A DNA stretch of 7,834 nucleotides from Methanobacteriaceae archaeon (GTDB taxonomy: Archaea > Methanobacteriota > Methanobacteria > Methanobacteriales > Methanobacteriaceae), in contig CAAGFH010000273.1 in NCBI GenBank assembly GCA_900769095.1, forward strand, positions 1 through 7,834, given 5' to 3'. The notes under the pieces are model-generated. The model had not been told where the DNA came from, searched no databases, and saw nothing but the letters and a program-made list of their open reading frames with translations. Positions 1 through 5,595 of the stretch are shown here, in pieces. Positions within the stretch are counted from its first letter, which is position 1. Each line of letters begins with the position of its first letter. The position numbers and the translations under genes are program-made.

Positions 1-19
1 CACGACGCTCTTCCGATCT
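1..19 (+). other. Illumina TruSeq adapter remnant (not genomic)
   Basis: The bases CACGACGCTCTTCCGATCT are identical to the last 19 bases of the universal TruSeq adapter read toward the insert. The junction T is followed directly by sequence that reads in frame with the sortase gene. This is residual library adapter at a contig end, so the organism's own sequence starts at base 20. Any translation of bases 1-19 is artificial. Confidence 0.96.
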
Positions 20-547
20 TTAAGTGATCCTGGAGCAAATATCCCAACACAGGATTATGTTACATTATATGGTCACAGAACACTTCAAGGTTCACCATTT
101 TTCAGATTAAATGAGATTGAAGCTGGTGATTTATTAGTATTGGAATGGCCTGGCGTCGGAGAGATAAATTACACAGTAACAAATACAACAATAGTTTCGG
201 GAACTTCTGATGCACCGGTTGGTGGAAACGAGTCATTATTCTTAATTACCTGTGATCCAATTGGTTCTACAGAAAACAGAATAATCGTTGAAGGAACCTT
301 TGACAGCCAAGGACCAATAGATAATGTTGTACTAAAAGAAAATCCTCAGGAGTCTTATGGACTTATTATTGCAGCAGCATTCCTGTTAATTGGGCTTGTA
401 TTTTCATATTTCTATCCACAGGACAATAGAATGTATGTATTAGGAGCTGTCGTAATAATTGCAGTAGTTTTATTCTATTTCTGCATAAATCCAATACCGT
501 CTGAACTAATTTATGAAAAAATCATATTCTTAAATGGAGGCTTATAA
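20..547 (+). CDS. Sortase (transpeptidase), 5'-truncated by the contig end
   Basis: This is the C-terminal 175 residues of a sortase. The family cuts a C-terminal sorting signal of secreted proteins and joins them to the cell envelope; in Methanobacteriales likely clients are adhesin-like wall proteins (inference). Numbering from base 20, the catalytic His is H19 in LYGHR (codon 74-76), the nucleophile is C78 in LITCDP (251-253), and the active-site Arg is R87 in NRIIVEG (278-280). The typical GSPFFRL, AGDLLVLEW and YTV strand motifs lie in between. Two hydrophobic helices follow at about residues 113-132 and 139-157, so the enzyme ends in a membrane hairpin. The frame is open from base 20 with no stop, and the TTG at 140 is an internal Leu codon, not a start. 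The N-terminus, including any signal anchor, is missing. The stop codon abuts the mptD start, suggesting one transcript. The subclass cannot be fixed from this fragment. Confidence 0.88.
   Translation, partial: LSDPGANIPTQDYVTLYGHRTLQGSPFFRLNEIEAGDLLVLEWPGVGEINYTVTNTTIVSGTSDAPVGGNESLFLITCDPIGSTENRIIVEGTFDSQGPIDNVVLKENPQESYGLIIAAAFLLIGLVFSYFYPQDNRMYVLGAVVIIAVVLFYFCINPIPSELIYEKIIFLNGGL
535..540 (+). promoter_or_regulatory. Shine-Dalgarno site of mptD
   Basis: TGGAGG lies 7 bases before the ATG at 548 and is wholly inside the last codons of the sortase gene. It supports the mptD start and translation from a shared sortase-mptD mRNA. Confidence 0.8.
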
Positions 548-922
548 ATGGACGTTGATAAAGAATATTTTTCAAATATCACAACAAGAGAAAGAGCCAT
601 CTTTGAAGGTGCAATAAGTATGGGTGCACTTTTCCACCAATTTGTAGGAACACCCGTTAACAAAACCACTAAAAAAAGCTTAGAAACAAGCATGGAAGAC
701 TCATTAAGACTTCAACCAGCTATTGAAGATGTTGATGTTGATATTAGATTCGACAAACTTGAAGAATCAATGACAGAATTCGACTACACATCTCTTACCG
801 GAGATATGCTTGATGTAAAAATATATACAAAAGTAGACAACGTTAAAGCGACAATTAGAATAGAATTCATTGAAGAACTTAATTATCCTTTAATGTATGT
901 TGAAGAGATTACAGAAGATTAA
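548..922 (+). CDS. mptD: Archaeal 7,8-dihydroneopterin aldolase MptD
   Basis: This 124-aa protein matches the archaeal dihydroneopterin aldolase family (COG2098, type member M. jannaschii MJ1585). It converts 7,8-dihydroneopterin to 6-hydroxymethyl-7,8-dihydropterin and glycolaldehyde in tetrahydromethanopterin synthesis, in the cytoplasm. The diagnostic N-terminal block runs YFSNIT, RERAIFEGAI, GALFHQFVGTPVN (residues 7-38). Glu20, His30 and Gln56 fall where I recall MJ1585 active-site residues Glu25, His35 and Gln61, at a constant offset of 5; the matching Tyr is probably Y113 or Y117. The length is normal for the family. The ATG directly follows the sortase stop and has a good ribosome binding site. 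The stop lies 3 bp from the stop of convergent mfnA, which belongs to methanofuran synthesis. The gene is unrelated in sequence to bacterial FolB. Confidence 0.88.
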   Translation: MDVDKEYFSNITTRERAIFEGAISMGALFHQFVGTPVNKTTKKSLETSMEDSLRLQPAIEDVDVDIRFDKLEESMTEFDYTSLTGDMLDVKIYTKVDNVKATIRIEFIEELNYPLMYVEEITED

Positions 923-949
923 AAGTTAAAATATTTCTTTTAAATCTTC
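914..949. terminator. Hairpin over the mptD/mfnA convergent stop codons
   Basis: The left arm GAAGATTAAAAG (914-925) pairs with CTTTTAAATCTTC (937-949) over 12 bp with one bulged base, around an 11-base AT loop that can itself pair AAA with TTT. The stem contains the mptD stop and the last mfnA codons, and the loop contains the mfnA stop. It may form in both transcripts and act as a shared 3' end or RNA-stabilising element. No long U tract follows on either strand, so classical intrinsic termination is uncertain. Confidence 0.5.
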
Positions 950-2080
950 TACTAATTCTTTTAAATGTTCCATTTTAATATGGTTCATTAATACAACCCT
1001 GATAGCTACTGGACATTTAGCAACAGAAACTTTCCAGCCTAATTTTTCCAATTCTTCTGCTAATTTATGAGTTTCCATTTCAGGATGGTTAAATGCAACA
1101 AGATTTAATTCCGGTTCACAAATAACCTCATAACCTATTTTTTCAAGATTTTCTTTTAAAAATTTAGTATTAACCATTAAATTTTCAATTAATTTAGAAT
1201 AACCTTCTTTTCCGAAATATTTCATGATTGCATAAGTAGCTGCAGAAGCAGCACCCGAACGTGTTCCAACAATTGTTGATTGGGTTTTAACAGTTAAGTA
1301 TGGGGAATCAATCGCCATAACATCTAAATATTCCTCTTTTCTGAAAATAATTCCTCCAGCAGGAATTGGTGCCAAACCCATTTTATGAGGATCAATTGTT
1401 ATAGAACAAACTCCTTCTAGTGAAAAGTCAAAAACAGGTAAATCATATCCCATATCTCTTAAAAAAGGAATGGAAAATCCGCCAAAAGCAGCATCTACAT
1501 GGAAATAAATGTTATTCTCATGTGCAATTTTTGAAATTTCTTCAATTGGGTCTATTAAACCTAATTCAGTAGTACCTGCAATAGCTACAATAGCAACTGT
1601 TTTATCAGAAATTAACTGTTTAATTGATTCAACATCAATTTTATAGTTATCCAACTTAGCTTCAACAATTTTTAAGTTTAACATGTCTGCAGCTTTTTTA
1701 AATGAAAAATGAGCAGATTGAGGGACAATAATTTCTCCATCAACAATACCTTTGTATTTTCTAGCATGATTTCTAGCTGCACGCATTGCCATAAGATTAG
1801 CTTCAGTACCACCAGTTACAATATTACCATATGGTTTTTCAATAGATAATAATTCACCTATAGACTCAATGACTTTATTTTCAATTATTTTCGTACCTTT
1901 AAAAAGACCAGGATCTCCTAAATTAGCATCTAAAAATTTATAATAAACTTCCTTAGCAAAGGGATGTGCTTTTGTACACATTGACCCTAAGATTCTACCA
2001 TCACTATAATCATGGTCTAAATCTTTAAGTTCGTTTAATTCATCTAAAATAATATGTTTATCTATTGGTTTTTCATCCAT
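926..2080 (-). CDS. mfnA: L-tyrosine decarboxylase MfnA (PLP-dependent)
   Basis: This 384-aa protein is a group II PLP-dependent decarboxylase of the archaeal MfnA type. It makes tyramine from tyrosine as the first committed step of methanofuran synthesis; related archaeal enzymes also decarboxylate aspartate to beta-alanine for coenzyme A. Visible motifs are TGGTEANL at 89-96 (phosphate-binding loop), His124 in QSAHFSF (expected to stack on the PLP ring), HVDAAFGG at 194-201 with Asp196 facing the pyridine nitrogen, and DPHK at 230-233 with Lys233 as the Schiff-base lysine. The C-terminal small domain is complete and the length fits the family. The start is the first ATG, preceded by a short AGGT (2087-2090). 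ppsA ends 62 bp upstream on the same strand. A separate promoter in that gap is plausible but not clear. Tyrosine versus aspartate preference cannot be read from sequence. Confidence 0.92.
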   Translation of the reverse strand: MDEKPIDKHIILDELNELKDLDHDYSDGRILGSMCTKAHPFAKEVYYKFLDANLGDPGLFKGTKIIENKVIESIGELLSIEKPYGNIVTGGTEANLMAMRAARNHARKYKGIVDGEIIVPQSAHFSFKKAADMLNLKIVEAKLDNYKIDVESIKQLISDKTVAIVAIAGTTELGLIDPIEEISKIAHENNIYFHVDAAFGGFSIPFLRDMGYDLPVFDFSLEGVCSITIDPHKMGLAPIPAGGIIFRKEEYLDVMAIDSPYLTVKTQSTIVGTRSGAASAATYAIMKYFGKEGYSKLIENLMVNTKFLKENLEKIGYEVICEPELNLVAFNHPEMETHKLAEELEKLGWKVSVAKCPVAIRVVLMNHIKMEHLKELVEDLKEIF

Positions 2081-2100
2081 AAAATAACCTAATTTAAAAT

Positions 2101-2141
2101 TTTAATAAAAATAAATAAAGAAAAAAAAAGAAAATAAAAAG
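2101..2141 (-). terminator. U-tract terminator downstream of ppsA
   Basis: Just past the ppsA stop, the minus strand reads several T runs, including nine in a row (complement of 2121-2129), within an almost pure A/T stretch. No strong stem precedes them. This is the usual archaeal U-tract terminator pattern. It separates ppsA from mfnA, although read-through is possible. Confidence 0.65.
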
Positions 2142-2142
2142 A

Positions 2143-4419
2143 TTATTCTAAACGCTTACGTGCAGCATCGAGAATAATTTTTTGTTCTGCTCTAGCAACA
2201 GTTTTTCTAACTTCAGCTATAGCATCAGTGTTTGAAGATACACTTGTAATTCCAAATCCAACAAGTTTTTCAACAATACGAGGTACACTACCTGCTTGAC
2301 CACAGATACTGCATTTAACACCTGCTTCAACACATTTTTTGATTGTCATTTCAATCAATTTCATTACTGCAGGGTGTTCTTCAGAGTAATGTTTTGCAAC
2401 GTATTCGTTGTTTCTGTCAACAGCAAGAGTGTATTGGGTTAAATCATTGGTTCCTAAACTTACAAAGTCGATTCCAACAGCAATGTAATCTTCAATAGTT
2501 AATGCTGCAGCAGGAATTTCAACCATCATACCGAATTCAACATCTTTATGAGGTTCTAAACCTACTTCAGAACAAAGTGCTTTAGCTTGTTTGAGTTCTT
2601 CAGGACTTTGTGATAATGGAATCATAATTCCAATGTTAGTGTATCCTTGTTCATGTAATTTTTTAATAGCTTTAAATTCACATTTGAGAATTTCAGGTTG
2701 ATCAAGTTCCCTTCTGATTCCTCTCCAACCGAGCATTGGGTTGTGTTCTTCAGGTTCGTTTTCTCCACCTTCTAATGTGATGAATTCATCTGTAGGAGCA
2801 TCTAAGGTTCTGTACCATACCGGTTTTGGATAGAATTCATCTGCTACAATCATAACATTTTCAGCAATTGTATTGATTAATTCATCTTCGTTTCCATCTG
2901 CAATGAATTTACCTGGGTGGATACCAGCAGTTAACATTAAGTGTTCAGTTCTGAGTAATCCTACACCATCAGCACCGGTTGCAGCTGCTTTTGCTGCTGC
3001 TTCAGGCATACTTACATTAGCTTTAACTTCAGTAACAGTTATGATAGGAGCTGCTTCAACACTACCAGCTGCTTGTACTGGTTCTTGTTTGGTTTGAGAA
3101 ATTCCATCAAATACTAATCCTTTTTTACCGTCGATAGTTACACCAGTGTTTTCTTTTAAAATAGAAGTTGCATCACCAGTACCGACAACACAAGGAATTC
3201 CAAGCTCACGAGAGATAATAGATGCGTGACAAGTTACTCCACCTTCATCAGTTACAATTCCGCTTGATCTTTTCATTGCAGGAACCATATCAGGAGTGGT
3301 CATAGTAGTAACCATAATGTCTCCATCTTTAATTTTATCTAATTCTTCGATGTCTAAAATAATTTTAACATTACCTGCAGCCATACCCGGACTTGCACCA
3401 AGACCTCTTACTAAAACTTCACCAATATCATCAGAAGCTTCAGCAACATCTTCACAAACATCACCTAATGTGGTAATTGGTCTTGCTTGTAATAAGAATA
3501 ATTCTCCGTTTTCAAATGCCCATTCAGTGTCCATAGGTTCACCATAATGAGCTTGAATTCTTTTACCCATTTCAGTTAATTCAATGAGTTCTTCATCAGA
3601 TAAAACTCTTTCATTTCTTTTTTCTTCAGGAACATCAACTTTAATACTGGTTTCATTTTCATCGTTGATGTACATGACTTTTTTATCACTAATAGTAACA
3701 TTGATAACACTGTTGTCAGCTTTATCAACTTGATAGTTATCAGGAGTTACATCTCCGGATACAACAGCTTCTCCAAGACCCCATGATCCTTCGATTAAAG
3801 CAATTTCTTCACCAGTAGATGGGTTTACAGTAAACATTACACCTGCTTTGTCAGCATTTGCCATTTTTTGAACAACAACAGCAATTAAAACTTTAGCGTG
3901 TTCAAAATCATTTTCTTCCCTGTAAAAAATAGCTCTTGCTTCAAATAAAGATGCCCAACATTTTCTTATGTATTCTAATACAGCATCAATACCGGAAACA
4001 TATAAGTAAGTGTCTTGCTGACCTGCAAAGGAAGCTTCAGGTAAGTCTTCAGCAGTAGCAGAAGATCTGATTGCAACTTCAACATCATCTCCGTCAAATC
4101 TTTGACAAAGTTGGTTGTAAGCTTCAGTAATAAACAAAATCATGTCTTCTGGAATAGGTGCTTCATTAATAATAGCTTTGATTTCTTCAGAAGCAGCCTG
4201 AAGTGCTTTAGTATCATTAATATCAATTTCATCAAGAATACTTAAAACTTTATCACTAATTCCAGTTTCTAACATGAACTTTTCATAAGTTTGTGCAGTT
4301 ACTACGAAACCTGGAGGTACTGGAATACCTGCTTGAGTTAATTCACCCAAATTAGCACCTTTTCCACCAGCAATTGGAATATCAGATTTATTTAAATCCT
4401 CAAATTTTTTAACATACAT
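2143..4419 (-). CDS. ppsA: Phosphoenolpyruvate synthase (pyruvate, water dikinase)
   Basis: The 758-aa PpsA converts pyruvate, ATP and water to PEP, AMP and phosphate. In methanogens it feeds gluconeogenesis from pyruvate made from CO2 or acetate. Three domains are in order: the N-terminal ATP-grasp nucleotide-binding domain (about 1-320; GGKGANLGEL at 18-27, RSSATAEDLPEASFAGQQ at 118-135), the swivelling phosphohistidine domain (about 335-440; GGVTCHAS with His398 as phosphocarrier), and the C-terminal PEP/pyruvate TIM barrel (about 460-758; GLLRTEH at 487-493, RTLDAPTDE at 537-545, GTNDLTQY at 656-663, catalytic Cys706 in SICGQAG). The length matches the family. I place the start at the ATG at 4419 (MYVKKFEDL), which has an AGAGGT ribosome site 8 bases upstream. 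An upstream in-frame ATG at 4482 would add 21 non-family residues and lacks such a site. The gene has its own promoter and a leader of about 50 bases. Confidence 0.95.
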   Translation of the reverse strand: MYVKKFEDLNKSDIPIAGGKGANLGELTQAGIPVPPGFVVTAQTYEKFMLETGISDKVLSILDEIDINDTKALQAASEEIKAIINEAPIPEDMILFITEAYNQLCQRFDGDDVEVAIRSSATAEDLPEASFAGQQDTYLYVSGIDAVLEYIRKCWASLFEARAIFYREENDFEHAKVLIAVVVQKMANADKAGVMFTVNPSTGEEIALIEGSWGLGEAVVSGDVTPDNYQVDKADNSVINVTISDKKVMYINDENETSIKVDVPEEKRNERVLSDEELIELTEMGKRIQAHYGEPMDTEWAFENGELFLLQARPITTLGDVCEDVAEASDDIGEVLVRGLGASPGMAAGNVKIILDIEELDKIKDGDIMVTTMTTPDMVPAMKRSSGIVTDEGGVTCHASIISRELGIPCVVGTGDATSILKENTGVTIDGKKGLVFDGISQTKQEPVQAAGSVEAAPIITVTEVKANVSMPEAAAKAAATGADGVGLLRTEHLMLTAGIHPGKFIADGNEDELINTIAENVMIVADEFYPKPVWYRTLDAPTDEFITLEGGENEPEEHNPMLGWRGIRRELDQPEILKCEFKAIKKLHEQGYTNIGIMIPLSQSPEELKQAKALCSEVGLEPHKDVEFGMMVEIPAAALTIEDYIAVGIDFVSLGTNDLTQYTLAVDRNNEYVAKHYSEEHPAVMKLIEMTIKKCVEAGVKCSICGQAGSVPRIVEKLVGFGITSVSSNTDAIAEVRKTVARAEQKIILDAARKRLE

Positions 4420-4427
4420 GAAATATA

Positions 4428-4433
4428 ACCTCT
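4428..4433 (-). promoter_or_regulatory. Ribosome binding site fixing the ppsA start
   Basis: The minus strand reads AGAGGT, 8 bases before the ATG at 4419. The longer reading from 4482 has no comparable site. This supports the 758-aa form. Confidence 0.75.
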
Positions 4434-4490
4434 TGGCTTGAAATATTAATACATTGACATATCTCAAATAAAGAATAGTCAATATTATCT

Positions 4491-4503
4491 ATTATATTTA
4501 AAA
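4491..4503 (-). promoter_or_regulatory. Candidate TATA box of ppsA
   Basis: The minus strand reads TTTAAATATAAT, an archaeal box A type element. With the usual distance of about 25 bases, transcription would start near 4470, inside the longer 4482 reading. That also supports starting translation at 4419. A second AT-rich candidate (4510-4521) is weaker. Confidence 0.5.
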
Positions 4504-4545
4504 TTCAATGTTTAAATATTTAATTGCAAAAATTAGAAAATTAAT

Positions 4546-4609
4546 AAAAAAAATTAGAAAAAACAAAAAAAGAGTAAAAAAAGAAAATTAGTTAAAAAAT
4601 CTATTTAAC
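4546..4609 (-). terminator. Multi-U-tract terminator of rpl10e
   Basis: Downstream of the rpl10e stop the minus strand carries four separate T runs of 6 to 8 bases (complements of 4576-4582, 4565-4571, 4558-4563 and 4546-4553). They follow a small stem, GTTAAA (4591-4596) with TTTAAC (4604-4609), which spans the stop codon. Repeated U tracts are typical of strong archaeal terminators. This likely insulates ppsA from the ribosomal protein transcript. Confidence 0.7.
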
Positions 4610-5083
4610 TAAGTCTTCGCCTTTGTCGATAACAATTTTACAAGGAACTGGTAATTTCATACCTGCTCTTTTTAATGCGACTTTAGCTTGTTCAAAGTTT
4701 TTCTCGTTACAGTCGATAGTAACAATTCTTTGACCTTTTTTAACAATAGCTTCAACACTAATAGGTTTACCGAAAGCGTTTCTCATACCACTTTGTACCC
4801 TATCCGCACCTGCACCGGTTGCCATTGGGTTTTCTCTAACAATTTGGTGAGGGTAAACTCTTAATTTTAAGTGGTAACCCATTCTACCAGCAGCCCTTTG
4901 CATCAATCTGTTAGAAGCAATCCTTGCAGCTTCTAAAGAGTTGTGTCTGATGTGAGCTGGTTTTTTAACAGCTAAACTTACAGATACTGGGAATTCATCT
5001 CTTAAATTACCCATATCATATTGTACAATTCTTGAATTTGGGGTTTTTCTAATATAATCTCTTCTTGTATAAGCACGAACCAT
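4601..5083 (-). CDS. rpl10e: 50S ribosomal protein L10e (uL16 family)
   Basis: This 160-aa protein is archaeal L10e, the counterpart of bacterial L16 (uL16). It sits in the large ribosomal subunit near the A-site tRNA and the peptidyl transferase centre. The N-terminus [14 protein letters not shown] (2-15), the block [13 protein letters not shown] (47-59), and the signature [14 protein letters not shown] (66-79) followed by [19 protein letters not shown] (83-101) are characteristic. The length fits Methanobacteriales members, which lack the longer N-terminal extension of other archaeal L10e proteins. The ATG has a strong GGAGG site (5091-5095) 7 bases upstream. It is transcribed alone, with a clear promoter and terminator, divergent from pcc1. 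Being outside a ribosomal protein operon is normal for this gene in archaea. Confidence 0.96.
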   Translation of the reverse strand: MVRAYTRRDYIRKTPNSRIVQYDMGNLRDEFPVSVSLAVKKPAHIRHNSLEAARIASNRLMQRAAGRMGYHLKLRVYPHQIVRENPMATGAGADRVQSGMRNAFGKPISVEAIVKKGQRIVTIDCNEKNFEQAKVALKRAGMKLPVPCKIVIDKGEDLVK

Positions 5084-5133
5084 TATAATTCCTCCGAAAT
5101 AACTATGACATGACCAAACATGTTTTAATTAAA

Positions 5134-5171
5134 AATAGCTATAATACAATCAAAAGTCCATAATAGCTATA
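5134..5171. repeat. Direct repeat of palindromic AATAGCTATA in the rpl10e promoter
   Basis: AATAGCTATA occurs at 5134-5143 and again at 5162-5171, 28 bp apart. Its core ATAGCTAT is a perfect palindrome. One copy overlaps the rpl10e TATA box and the other lies near the predicted transcription start. The spacing is close to three helical turns, which fits paired binding on one DNA face, but the AT-rich background makes chance possible. Confidence 0.4.
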
Positions 5172-5176
5172 TAAAA
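5168..5176 (-). promoter_or_regulatory. TATA box of rpl10e
   Basis: The minus strand reads TTTTATATAG, close to the methanogen box A consensus TTTATATA. Transcription would start near 5145, giving a leader of about 60 bases. A copy of AATAGCTATA overlaps the box. Confidence 0.65.
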
Positions 5177-5202
5177 ATTATATATCGTAATAGATAGAAT
5201 AC

Positions 5203-5212
5203 TTAAATATAT
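5203..5212 (+). promoter_or_regulatory. Candidate TATA box of pcc1
   Basis: TTAAATATAT is preceded by GAATAC, which could serve as a BRE-like element. A start near 5235 would leave a leader of roughly 35-45 bases before pcc1. Confidence 0.5.
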
Positions 5213-5270
5213 TAATTAAGTTATTAATAAATGTTACCATAATATCTGAATAAATGTAAAAAGAAAAAAT

Positions 5271-5507
5271 GTGAAAAAAATGAAAATTAAAGGAAAAATT
5301 TGCTTAAAATACAACAATGAAGAAAATGCAAAAGTAGTATTTGATTCACTAGAAATTGATAATGAAAATTACTTAGAATCACAATTAAATGAAAATAAGA
5401 TAACTTATGAAATTAACAGCAAAACATTAGGTAGTTTTCTATCAACAGCAGATGATTTAATAGCATCAGAAATCGTTGTTGAAAAAATATTAGATGCCTC
5501 AAATTAG
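5271..5507 (+). CDS. pcc1: KEOPS complex subunit Pcc1
   Basis: This small 78-aa protein (75 aa if the ATG at 5280 is used) resembles Pcc1, the dimerising subunit of KEOPS, which makes the universal t6A37 modification of ANN-decoding tRNAs with Kae1, Bud32 and Cgi121. The pattern fits the family: a first beta strand IKGKICLKY, helix ENAKVVFDSLEID, a strand pair with NKITYEINS, then a long C-terminal helix from LGSFLSTADDLIASEIVVEKIL. Length is typical of archaeal Pcc1 (about 75-90 aa). Neither start has a convincing Shine-Dalgarno site; the upstream bases are A-rich, so initiation is either SD-independent or weak. The GTG at 5271 adds only MKK to the ATG form. It is divergent from rpl10e and followed by a separate promoter, so probably monocistronic. 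Small size makes the family call less secure than for the larger genes. Confidence 0.72.
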   Translation: MKKMKIKGKICLKYNNEENAKVVFDSLEIDNENYLESQLNENKITYEINSKTLGSFLSTADDLIASEIVVEKILDASN

Positions 5508-5518
5508 CATTTAAATAC

Positions 5519-5545
5519 ATTAGTAAAAAGTTTTATATAACTAAT
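5519..5545. repeat. Inverted repeat flanking the TATA box of the zinc finger gene
   Basis: ATTAGT (5519-5524) and ACTAAT (5540-5545) form a perfect 6-bp inverted repeat with a 15-bp spacer holding the TATA box. A second inverted pair, TAAAA/TTTTA (5524-5528 and 5531-5535), lies inside. A dimeric regulator bound here would block TBP. Chance is possible in this base composition. Confidence 0.4.
5531..5540 (+). promoter_or_regulatory. TATA box of the zinc finger membrane protein gene
   Basis: TTTTATATAA matches the archaeal box A closely and follows A-rich BRE-like sequence. A start near 5558-5562 gives a leader of about 35 bases to the ATG at 5596. Confidence 0.68.
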
Positions 5546-5595
5546 AATAGAATATATTAAATTATTATATTAATTTTTATTAGAGTGTGTAATTT

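Noticed and set aside
20..139. Treating the sortase gene as starting at TTG 140
   Set aside because: The open frame continues upstream to the adapter and contains the catalytic His motif LYGHR, so 140 is internal.
511..693. A 60-aa minus-strand frame over the sortase/mptD junction
   Set aside because: It is antisense to two confident genes and lacks start signals.
2873..3547. Two plus-strand open frames of 74 and 83 aa opposite ppsA
   Set aside because: They lie fully antisense to well-conserved PpsA domains, have no ribosome sites and no recognisable protein character.
4420..4600. Possible small RNA gene between rpl10e and ppsA
   Set aside because: The region is explained by U-tract terminators and the ppsA promoter/leader; no stable GC-containing structure is visible.
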